Below are positions 1 through 5,019 of a DNA stretch of 5,441 bases, piece after piece. The position numbers were made by a program, and so were the translations under genes. The notes under the pieces were generated by a model, which saw only the letters and a list, made by a program, of their open reading frames with translations, searched no databases and was not told the origin of the DNA. The stretch is from Synergistes sp. GTDB taxonomy: Bacteria > Synergistota > Synergistia > Synergistales > Synergistaceae. The stretch covers positions 1-5,441 of the forward strand of contig JAEEYY010000018.1 in NCBI GenBank assembly GCA_016288355.1, in the 5' to 3' direction. Position 1 is the stretch's first letter; the number at the start of each line of letters is the position of its first letter.

Positions 1-829
1 CGCCGGCCGCGAAGATTCCTTCAGCGCTCGTTTCCATCCTGTCGTTCGTGATTATCCAGCCGCCTCTTGCCTGCTTTACAAGCGAATTTTCCGCTCCCAG
101 GTAAGAAACGTTCGGCTCAGTCCCTACGAATATGAAGCATCCTGCCACCGGCAGTTCGGAAAGCTCCCCGGTCTTCACATTTTTCAGGACAAGCTTTTCC
201 ACGACTCCGTCTCCCTCTATTGATTCCACCACCGAATCCCAGACAGGAACGATCTTCGGGTTTGCCAAAGCCTGTTCTATCGCTGAGCGGTCAGCTCTCC
301 ACTCGCCGCGGCGATGTACGATGTAAACCTTTTCAGCGAATTTTGTGAGATAACCGGCTTCTTCGACCGCGACATTGCCTCCGCCGACGACAGCTACCGT
401 CTCGTCCTCGAAGAAAGCCGCGTCGCATACTGCGCAGTAGCTGACTCCGGCTCCGGTAAACTCAGCTTCGCCGGGACAGCCTAACTTTCTGAATCTGGCG
501 CCGGTCGCAAGGATCACGGCTTCCGCTTCGATCTCGCCCTTATCGGTCAGCACTGTCTTGTTTCCGTCTTTCAGACTGATGCCTGTAACGGTGCAGGAGC
601 GGAATTCTGCTTTAAAATGCTCGGCATGCCGGCGAAACGCCTCTCCGAGCTCCATGCCGGTTGCGTGGATAGTTCCAGGCCAGTTCTCTATCTCGTCGGT
701 TATGTTAATCTGTCCGCCCGGCAGTCCGTTTTCAAGAATAAGGGTATCAAGTCCTGCGCGGCGTCCGTAGACCGCAGCAGCCAGACCTGCAGGCCCCGCT
801 CCGATTATCACAAGTTCTCTTTTTTCCAT
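1..829 (-). CDS. trxB: Thioredoxin reductase, C-terminus cut off by the window edge
   Basis: Cytoplasmic flavoenzyme that passes electrons from NADPH through FAD and a redox disulfide to thioredoxin. My translation gives 276 residues before the sequence runs out; the family is usually about 305-320, so roughly the last 30-40 are missing. Visible are the FAD-binding GAGPAG (residues 10-15), GGQ and ENWPG (38-52), ATGA (108-111), the redox pair CAVC (132-135), the second dinucleotide fold GGGNVA (149-154) and HRR..WR (172-178), whose arginines normally contact the NADPH 2'-phosphate. It breaks off at GIFAAG, just where the final FAD motif (GD) would follow. CAVCDA and GGGNVA are mild variants of the common CATCDG and GGGDSA. 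I chose the ATG at 829 because AAAGGA lies 8 bases upstream. An in-frame ATG at 838 overlaps that site and is less likely. The gene has its own promoter and lies 57 bases after prmC. Family identity is secure. Confidence 0.95.
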   Translation of the reverse strand, partial: MEKRELVIIGAGPAGLAAAVYGRRAGLDTLILENGLPGGQINITDEIENWPGTIHATGMELGEAFRRHAEHFKAEFRSCTVTGISLKDGNKTVLTDKGEIEAEAVILATGARFRKLGCPGEAEFTGAGVSYCAVCDAAFFEDETVAVVGGGNVAVEEAGYLTKFAEKVYIVHRRGEWRADRSAIEQALANPKIVPVWDSVVESIEGDGVVEKLVLKNVKTGELSELPVAGCFIFVGTEPNVSYLGAENSLVKQARGGWIITNDRMETSAEGIFAAG

Positions 830-837
830 TACTAGCA

Positions 838-843
838 TCCTTT
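838..843 (-). promoter_or_regulatory. Ribosome binding site deciding the trxB start
   Basis: AAAGGA on the minus strand, 8 bases before the ATG at 829. An alternative in-frame ATG at 838-836 begins inside this site and would have no spaced Shine-Dalgarno of its own, so the downstream start is preferred. Confidence 0.75.
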
Positions 844-862
844 CTTACAATTTCATGAATCG

Positions 863-891
863 ATTATAAATTATCAAAAATTGAATTTCAA
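863..891 (-). promoter_or_regulatory. Sigma-70-type promoter for trxB
   Basis: On the minus strand, TTGAAA (886-891) and a perfect TATAAT (863-868) are separated by exactly 17 bases in AT-rich sequence. Transcription should start near 855-857, giving a leader of about 27 bases that contains the trxB ribosome binding site. The -35 hexamer overlaps the TGA stop of prmC (888-890), so trxB can be expressed independently of the upstream operon. The -35 box is also half of the short palindrome TTGAA-A-TTCAA (881-891). No terminator is visible between prmC and trxB, so some read-through from the operon is possible as well. Confidence 0.8.
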
Positions 892-1736
892 CGCCTGCGC
901 CATACCAGATGACGCAACTTCCCGTTGTAGTCAGTGATTCTGTCCTCAAGTTCAAAGCTTTCTTTGCCCATCTCCGACAGCACTTCTGCCTGAGAGCCTC
1001 CGGCGCATTCAAAAAACATCATCCCGCCACTTTTGAGAAAACGCGGGAAGGCCGCAAAAAATTTCCTGTACAGGAAAAGCCCGTCGCAGCCGCCGTCAAG
1101 CGCGGCATGAGGCTCATAACTGCGCACCTCGCTCATAAGCCCGCCTATCTCCCCGGCCGGTATATAGGGGGGGTTTGCCGTGATAAAGTCAAGGCTCCCC
1201 TCTTCGACAGGGGCATCGCCGGGCTCGTCATTTCGGATAAGCTCAAGACGACCGGCAAGATCAAGCCTCCTTACGTTTATTCCGGCCCAGCGCAGCGCCT
1301 GCCGGCTTTTGTCCACAGCAATGCCGGACAGCGACGGATTTTCCATAAGAAGCGCCGCGGCTATGCAGCCGCTTCCGGTGCACCAGTCCGCAAAACGCGC
1401 AGTGTGTCCCGCCGGGAAGTACTTCAGCGCCTCCTCCACAAGAAGTTCCGTTTCCGGCCTCGGGATAAGGACGCCGCGCCCGACTTTGAAGACATAGCCG
1501 TAGAACTCCGCTTCATGCAGCACGTAAGAAAGAGGAACTCCCTTCGCGCGCTTTGCGGCCGCAGAAAAAATCCCGCAGCATATATCTGCGGGAATGTCAT
1601 CGTCCCTGTAGATAAGCTCCGCGCGGCTTATACCGGAACGGTGCGATATTATAAGATCGGCAGCATAGGCGGGCCTTGCGCTTTCCGCATCGCTCAGAAG
1701 AGCACAGACTCTGCGCCGCAATGCCTGAACTTTCAT
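888..1736 (-). CDS. prmC: Release-factor glutamine N5-methyltransferase (PrmC/HemK)
   Basis: Cytoplasmic SAM-dependent methyltransferase that methylates the glutamine of the GGQ motif in RF1 and RF2, which improves peptide release. At 282 residues the protein is of normal length. It has the N-terminal helical substrate-binding part (about 1-85), then LIPRPETELLVE (90-101), the SAM-binding motif I as DWCTGSGCIA (117-126), the acidic end of the second strand IAVD (139-142) and the catalytic NPPY (188-191), which binds the target glutamine. Motif I normally reads D-L-G-T-G-S-G; here the first glycine is Cys119, an unusual change. The ATG at 1736 lies 2 bases after the prfA stop and has only a weak Shine-Dalgarno (GGTG), so translation is probably coupled to prfA, whose product is its substrate. 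The identity is clear; only the effect of Cys119 is unknown. Confidence 0.96.
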   Translation of the reverse strand: MKVQALRRRVCALLSDAESARPAYAADLIISHRSGISRAELIYRDDDIPADICCGIFSAAAKRAKGVPLSYVLHEAEFYGYVFKVGRGVLIPRPETELLVEEALKYFPAGHTARFADWCTGSGCIAAALLMENPSLSGIAVDKSRQALRWAGINVRRLDLAGRLELIRNDEPGDAPVEEGSLDFITANPPYIPAGEIGGLMSEVRSYEPHAALDGGCDGLFLYRKFFAAFPRFLKSGGMMFFECAGGSQAEVLSEMGKESFELEDRITDYNGKLRHLVWRRR

Positions 1737-1738
1737 AG

Positions 1739-2812
1739 CTACACCGACAGGTATTTCAGTTTCTCCGCCTGGTCTGCCTCGGACAGCATGCTTATCAGTT
1801 CGTAAATGTCTCCGTCAAGTATCTGGTCGAGCTTGTAAAGCGTCAGATTTATGCGGTGATCGGATACGCGGTTCTGAGGATAGTTATATGTGCGGATGCG
1901 CTCCGCGCGGTCACCCGTTCCTATCTGCCCCTTGCGCTCAGCCGCCATCTCGGCGTTCTGACGCTGCAGTTCGGCGTCGTAGAGCTTTGTGCGCAGGAAC
2001 TGCATGGCTTTCGCACGGTTCTTGATCTGAGAGCGCTCATCCTGGCAGGTGACTACGATGCCGGTGGGGATATGAGTTATGCGCACCGCCGAATCAGTCA
2101 TGTTGACGTGCTGGCCTCCCGCGCCGCTTGAACGGTAGGTGTCTATCTTGAGGTCTTCGCTTCTTATTTCTACGTCCACGTCGGCTGCTTCCGGCAGAAC
2201 GGCCACTGTAGCCGTGGAAGTATGTATGCGGCCGCTGGCTTCAGTCTCCGGCACGCGCTGAACGCGGTGGACTCCGCTCTCATATTTGAGCATGCTGAAC
2301 GCACCTACGCCGTCGACGCGGAAGACTATTTCCTTATAGCCGCCGATCCCTGTCTCGCTTCCGGAAATGATCTCTGTCTTCCAGCGCTGACGTTCGGCAA
2401 AACGCGTGTACATGCGGAAAAGGTCGGCGGAGAAAAGCGCGGCCTCTTCGCCGCCCGCGCCGCCGCGTATCTCGATTATAACGCTCTTGTCGTCATTTAT
2501 ATCCTTCGGCAGCAGCAGTACGCGTATTTCGTGCTCCAGCCCGGGTATGCCATCTTCAAGCCTTGAAAGCTCCTCCTGTGCAAGTTCCTTCATCTCTTCG
2601 TCGTCGCCTGCAAGCATCTCTTTTGCTTCTTCTATGCCGCGGAGCGAGGCCTCGTAGCGTGAGAATGCATCCACGATAGGGGCCAGCTCAACATGTTTCT
2701 TGCCCAGCTGCAGCATTTCCTGCGGATCGTTTGCCACGTCGGGATCAGCCATCTTTTGTTCAAGTTCACGGTAGCTGGCCTCGATCTCCTTAAGCTTATC
2801 TATCAGTTCCAT
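1739..2812 (-). CDS. prfA: Peptide chain release factor 1
   Basis: RF1 recognises UAA and UAG in the ribosomal A site and triggers hydrolysis of the peptidyl-tRNA. From the chosen start it has 357 residues, the usual RF1 length. Visible are an N-terminal charged helical domain (about 1-100), the segment IEIRGGAGGEEA (113-124), the codon-recognition tripeptide in RVPETEASGRIHTS (186-199; P-x-T marks RF1, whereas RF2 has SPF), and the catalytic GGQ at 232-234 within SSGAGGQHVN. Gln234 is the expected substrate of the neighbouring PrmC. I chose the ATG at 2812: AGGTGG sits 8 bases upstream and the protein then begins MELIDKL, as is typical. A start at 2857 would add 15 atypical residues and overlap the previous gene by 62 bases. 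The chosen start overlaps the DUF1385 gene by 17 bases, suggesting translational coupling. Confidence 0.97.
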   Translation of the reverse strand: MELIDKLKEIEASYRELEQKMADPDVANDPQEMLQLGKKHVELAPIVDAFSRYEASLRGIEEAKEMLAGDDEEMKELAQEELSRLEDGIPGLEHEIRVLLLPKDINDDKSVIIEIRGGAGGEEAALFSADLFRMYTRFAERQRWKTEIISGSETGIGGYKEIVFRVDGVGAFSMLKYESGVHRVQRVPETEASGRIHTSTATVAVLPEAADVDVEIRSEDLKIDTYRSSGAGGQHVNMTDSAVRITHIPTGIVVTCQDERSQIKNRAKAMQFLRTKLYDAELQRQNAEMAAERKGQIGTGDRAERIRTYNYPQNRVSDHRINLTLYKLDQILDGDIYELISMLSEADQAEKLKYLSV

Positions 2813-3752
2813 CTTCAGCACCACCTGTCGCAATATGATTCTTATCTGACGGGGCAAGGGCCTCGCCGAGCGCGGCTACTGCGACCTCCAGCTGGTCGGA
2901 CGAAGGCTCGCGCGTCGTTATATACTGGAGCAGCAGCGCCGGCTTTATGAGATACCTGCCCCAGGTATCGGATTCGGAAGCAGCGCGTATAAATTCATAA
3001 GAAAGCCCTATCACAAGCGGCAGGAGCACGATGCGGCTTCCTATGCGCCAGATGACACCGCCTTTTCCTATTAAAGAAAAAACCAGTATACTGACCGCTA
3101 TTACTATTATCAGGAAGGACGTGCCGCATCTGCGGTGTATCCTCGAATAGCCCGCGATAAGCTCAGGGGTCAGCCCGCTGCCCTGTTCGTAGGCGTTTAT
3201 CGTCTTATGTTCCGCGCCGTGGTATTCAAAGACGCGGGCTATATCTTTCCAAAGTGAGATCACTGCAACATATGCGATAAAAACGACGGCGCGCACCAGG
3301 CCTTCGATAATGTTCATTGCATATCTTGAAAGCTCAAAATGCGCGGCGGCAAATTCTGAAACGAACATCGGCAGCGCTATGAAAAGCAGCCCTACCCCAA
3401 GCACGGCTGCCGCAATCGAAAGCACAGTCTCCAGCGGCGATATCTTTTCCTCCTCGCCAAGGCTTATCTCAGCCGAAAGAGAAAGTGCTCTCATTCCGAT
3501 GCGCATCATCTCCACCATAGACGCAAAGCCGCGTATCACCGGGTACTTCCAGGGAAACTTCTTCAGCCATCCCGAAGCCGCCCACGACCGCAGCGTTATC
3601 TTTCCTTCCGGGTCGCGTACGGCAAGCCCCCATTTGTCCTGCCCTTTCATAAGCACGCCTTCAATAACCGCCTGCCCGCCTATCGGCAGCTTTTTACGGG
3701 CGCCGTCCGCGGCGCTTATCATCATGTTTATAAGAGCAACGGCCCTAATCAC
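2796..3752 (-). CDS. DUF1385 family membrane protein (YqhQ-like)
   Basis: Multi-pass membrane protein of the DUF1385 family (B. subtilis YqhQ type), often annotated as a predicted metal-dependent enzyme; its biochemical role is not known to me. It has 318 residues from the GTG start. Family motifs are LPIGGQAVIEGVLMKG (22-37), YHGAEHKTINAYEQG (177-191) and RIHRRCGTSF (204-213). The His/Glu/Cys residues of the last two are candidate metal ligands (inference). Hydrophobic segments lie at about 109-135, 147-168, 212-229 and 235-258. There is no obvious signal peptide. The GTG at 3752 overlaps the thyX end by 8 bases and has GGAGG 12 bases upstream, a long spacing. ATGs at 3725 and 3722 would give a protein 9-10 residues shorter but lack a ribosome binding site, so the exact start is uncertain. 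The gene's 3' end overlaps prfA, and its position next to rpmE and prfA suggests shared regulation rather than proving a role in translation. Confidence 0.9.
   Translation of the reverse strand: MIRAVALINMMISAADGARKKLPIGGQAVIEGVLMKGQDKWGLAVRDPEGKITLRSWAASGWLKKFPWKYPVIRGFASMVEMMRIGMRALSLSAEISLGEEEKISPLETVLSIAAAVLGVGLLFIALPMFVSEFAAAHFELSRYAMNIIEGLVRAVVFIAYVAVISLWKDIARVFEYHGAEHKTINAYEQGSGLTPELIAGYSRIHRRCGTSFLIIVIAVSILVFSLIGKGGVIWRIGSRIVLLPLVIGLSYEFIRAASESDTWGRYLIKPALLLQYITTREPSSDQLEVAVAALGEALAPSDKNHIATGGAEDGTDR
2821..2826 (-). promoter_or_regulatory. Ribosome binding site deciding the prfA start
   Basis: AGGTGG on the minus strand, 8 bases before the ATG at 2812 and wholly inside the 3' end of the DUF1385 coding sequence. 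It supports the 357-residue RF1 over the longer reading frame that opens at 2857. Confidence 0.75.
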
Positions 3753-4437
3753 AGGAAAGCAGGTCCTCCATGTCTTTGTACGGCCTGCCGCACGGACGTG
3801 CCTCCCCGCATGCCCCGATTACGCATGAAGGGCCGGCCGTGCCGAAGATCACCGGAGCAGCGCCGCGCACCTCGCGAAGCATAGCCTTCGCTGTCTCGCG
3901 TATCTCCCACTGCGCCCTCCTGCAGAGGCGGAGAGCAAAGAAGTGATGCAGCTCGCGGGCGTTCATCGTGACGACTATCCTGGTCTCGGCTCCGTGCGGC
4001 AGAATGAAGCGTGCGTCTTCTTTGGGGATGCCCATCGAGATCAGCTTTTCATAAGCGGAACACGCCGCTTCAGCCTGGGCCTTAAATATTTCGGCAGCGG
4101 ACGCATCCGCCGCGACAGAGGGAGGAACGACGCAGCCGTTCCCGCTCATCGACACATAACGCTGGCTCTGCTGAGAGTAACTCGCAACTCTGTGACGGAC
4201 AAGCTGGTGGGTCGCAACACGGCTTATTCCTTCTATCGCAAATGTAAAAGAAGCGTGTTCGAACGGAGATAAATGCCCCGACTCACGCAGCTTTGACAGA
4301 AAAGATACTATCTTCGCCGGGTCAAGCCCGTCAAAGATCTCGGCGGCGCCTGACGCGCTGTAGCATAATTTTGCCGCAGCCGCAACAACTTTGTCGGCTT
4401 CAGGCGTAGCCGCGATAAGTTTTACAGATATGCCCAT
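3745..4437 (-). CDS. thyX: Flavin-dependent thymidylate synthase
   Basis: ThyX makes dTMP from dUMP using methylene-tetrahydrofolate, with FAD and NADPH doing the reduction that dihydrofolate serves in the unrelated ThyA. It acts in the cytoplasm as a homotetramer. The protein has 230 residues, normal for the family. The signature RHRX7S is complete: RHR at 81-83 and Ser91 within RHRVASYSQQSQRY. Also visible are HLSPFEHASFTF (55-66), the segment LPHGAETRIVVTMNARELHHFFALR (146-170) with the conserved N-x-R-E-L and following histidines, and a Cys-rich tail with GPSC and RPCGRP (202-219). The ATG at 4437 has AGGGGG 7 bases upstream. It is the first gene of the tight thyX-DUF1385-prfA-prmC run but follows a strong terminator after rpmE, and I see no convincing promoter of its own. 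Use of ThyX hints that a classical thyA may be absent from this genome (inference). Confidence 0.97.
   Translation of the reverse strand: MGISVKLIAATPEADKVVAAAAKLCYSASGAAEIFDGLDPAKIVSFLSKLRESGHLSPFEHASFTFAIEGISRVATHQLVRHRVASYSQQSQRYVSMSGNGCVVPPSVAADASAAEIFKAQAEAACSAYEKLISMGIPKEDARFILPHGAETRIVVTMNARELHHFFALRLCRRAQWEIRETAKAMLREVRGAAPVIFGTAGPSCVIGACGEARPCGRPYKDMEDLLSCD
3765..3769 (-). promoter_or_regulatory. Possible ribosome binding site for the DUF1385 gene
   Basis: GGAGG on the minus strand inside the last codons of thyX, 12 bases before the GTG at 3752. The spacing is longer than ideal, so initiation may depend on ribosomes that have just terminated at the overlapping thyX stop (3745-3747). 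Confidence 0.5.
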
Positions 4438-4444
4438 AGCGCTT

Positions 4445-4450
4445 CCCCCT
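4445..4450 (-). promoter_or_regulatory. Ribosome binding site of thyX
   Basis: AGGGGG on the minus strand, 7 bases before the thyX ATG, within the short stretch between the rpmE terminator and thyX. It supports the annotated start. Confidence 0.7.
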
Positions 4451-4489
4451 GACTCAGATGAGATTCTTCCTTGTTCTTTTTTTAAAGAG

Positions 4490-4520
4490 AAAAAAAAGGA
4501 GGGCGCTTTCCGCGTCCTCC
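4490..4520 (-). terminator. Intrinsic terminator after rpmE
   Basis: On the minus strand the arms GGAGGACGC (4520-4512) and GCGCCCTCC (4506-4498) form a 9-position stem with one internal A/C mismatch and a 5-base loop GGAAA. A run of eight T follows immediately (4497-4490). It begins 13 bases after the rpmE stop and is a good Rho-independent terminator. On the plus strand the stem pairs with a G-T wobble but has no T run, so it acts in the minus direction only. It should separate most rpmE transcripts from thyX. Confidence 0.85.
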
Positions 4521-4533
4521 GGTAAAATGACAG

Positions 4534-4770
4534 CTATTCGGCGGTTTCTTTCGCGGCCTTCTGTCCGTAGTTGACGCCGGCATATTTCTGGCGGAACTTC
4601 TCCAGACGTCCGGCCTCTATCACCCGGCCCTTTTTCCCGGTATAGAAGGGGTGGCACTCGCTGCATACGGAAACCCTCATGTCGCCAACCGTTGATTTGG
4701 TCTCAAATGTATTGCCGCAGGCGCATGTAACCTTGCAGGGCCCGTATTTCGGGTGGATATCTTTTTTCAT
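4534..4770 (-). CDS. rpmE: 50S ribosomal protein L31, zinc-binding type
   Basis: L31 is a small protein of the large ribosomal subunit that bridges to the small subunit. The 78-residue protein starts MKKDIHPKYG and has the four cysteines of the zinc-binding C+ form: Cys16 and Cys18 in CAC, and Cys36 and Cys39 in CSEC, followed by HPFYTGKKG (40-48). An extra Cys12 is present. The length is slightly above the usual 66-75 because of a charged C-terminal tail (KAAKETAE). GGAGGTG lies 6 bases before the ATG. The gene has its own promoter (4817-4845), a leader of about 40 bases and a strong terminator just downstream, so it looks largely monocistronic. Its neighbourhood with prfA and prmC is a recurrent one in bacteria. 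Identity is certain. Confidence 0.98.
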   Translation of the reverse strand: MKKDIHPKYGPCKVTCACGNTFETKSTVGDMRVSVCSECHPFYTGKKGRVIEAGRLEKFRQKYAGVNYGQKAAKETAE

Positions 4771-4776
4771 CTATAA

Positions 4777-4783
4777 CACCTCC
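4777..4783 (-). promoter_or_regulatory. Ribosome binding site of rpmE
   Basis: GGAGGTG on the minus strand, 6 bases before the ATG at 4770. It is a strong site, fitting a highly expressed ribosomal protein. Confidence 0.8.
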
Positions 4784-4809
4784 AAAGACTCATATACTTC
4801 CAGCATACA

Positions 4810-4833
4810 GCAAAGTATTATATTCCACTTTGC
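4810..4833. promoter_or_regulatory. Operator-like inverted repeat over the rpmE -10 box
   Basis: Two perfect 7-base arms, GCAAAGT (4810-4816) and ACTTTGC (4827-4833), flank a 10-base spacer that holds the entire -10 hexamer. Arm centres are 17 bases apart. A dimeric regulator bound here would cover the -10 box and the predicted start site. Because transcription should start at the left arm, the palindrome is not fully transcribed and would act as DNA rather than as an RNA hairpin. No known regulator is recognised; a zinc-responsive factor is only a guess from the zinc-binding L31. Chance occurrence is possible. Confidence 0.4.
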
Positions 4834-4845
4834 GCCGGGACGCAA
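4817..4845 (-). promoter_or_regulatory. Sigma-70-type promoter for rpmE
   Basis: On the minus strand a perfect -10 TATAAT (4817-4822) lies 17 bases after TTGCGT (4840-4845), which matches the -35 consensus at only three positions. Transcription should begin near 4810, giving a leader of about 40 bases before the rpmE ATG. The weak -35 box and the palindrome centred on the -10 suggest that this promoter may be regulated. Confidence 0.7.
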
Positions 4846-4917
4846 GCTTTCGTTTGCAAAGAAGCGCGTATATCTTCAAAGCGTAAGTGCGGCCTGTTGT
4901 TTCTTTTACAGAAATGA

Positions 4918-5015
4918 TCTCATACGATTTTATTCGGATGCACGGCTTGATGCCGCGGTCTGCTTCGGTGCCCCGGCAGGGATATTGACCGACGTTTCCA
5001 AAAAATCGTACGAGA
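4918..5015 (-). repeat. Long-range inverted repeat enclosing 70 bases
   Basis: Arms of 14 positions at 4918-4931 and 5002-5015 are complementary except for one site, which on the minus-strand RNA is a U-G wobble (TCTCGTACGATTTT against AAAATCGTATGAGA). The enclosed 70 bases contain a smaller hairpin at 4943-4955 (CGGC, 5-base loop, GCCG) and a weaker one at 4967-4990 with nested 3-base stems. The element begins 4 bases after the stop of the AhpD-like gene and lies wholly upstream of the rpmE promoter. It could be a structured 3' UTR, a small RNA, or the ends of a decayed small mobile element. It lacks a terminal T run and so is not a standard terminator. Confidence 0.45.
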
Positions 5016-5019
5016 ATGT

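Noticed and set aside
909..1805. A 298-codon open frame on the plus strand opposite prmC
   Set aside because: It is an antisense shadow of prmC and the prfA end. Its translation is rich in Arg, Lys and Ala with no family motif and no ribosome binding site, while the minus strand encodes an unmistakable PrmC.
2813..2857. Longer RF1 start adding 15 residues (MPRQIRI...)
   Set aside because: It overlaps the DUF1385 gene by 62 bases and gives an atypical N-terminus. The ATG at 2812 has a well-spaced AGGTGG and yields the usual RF1 length.
4842..4857. Short hairpin GCAAGC-TTTC-GTTTGC on the plus strand as a terminator for the AhpD-like gene
   Set aside because: On the minus strand it carries an A/C mismatch, has no T run after it, and overlaps the rpmE -35 region, so a terminator role is not supported.
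4933..5019. 29 further sense codons in frame after the TGA of the AhpD-like gene, ending at TAA, as possible stop read-through or recoding
   Set aside because: The protein already ends where this family normally ends, the added residues match no domain, and a stretch of this length without a stop is expected by chance. There is no selenocysteine-type context at the TGA that I can identify.
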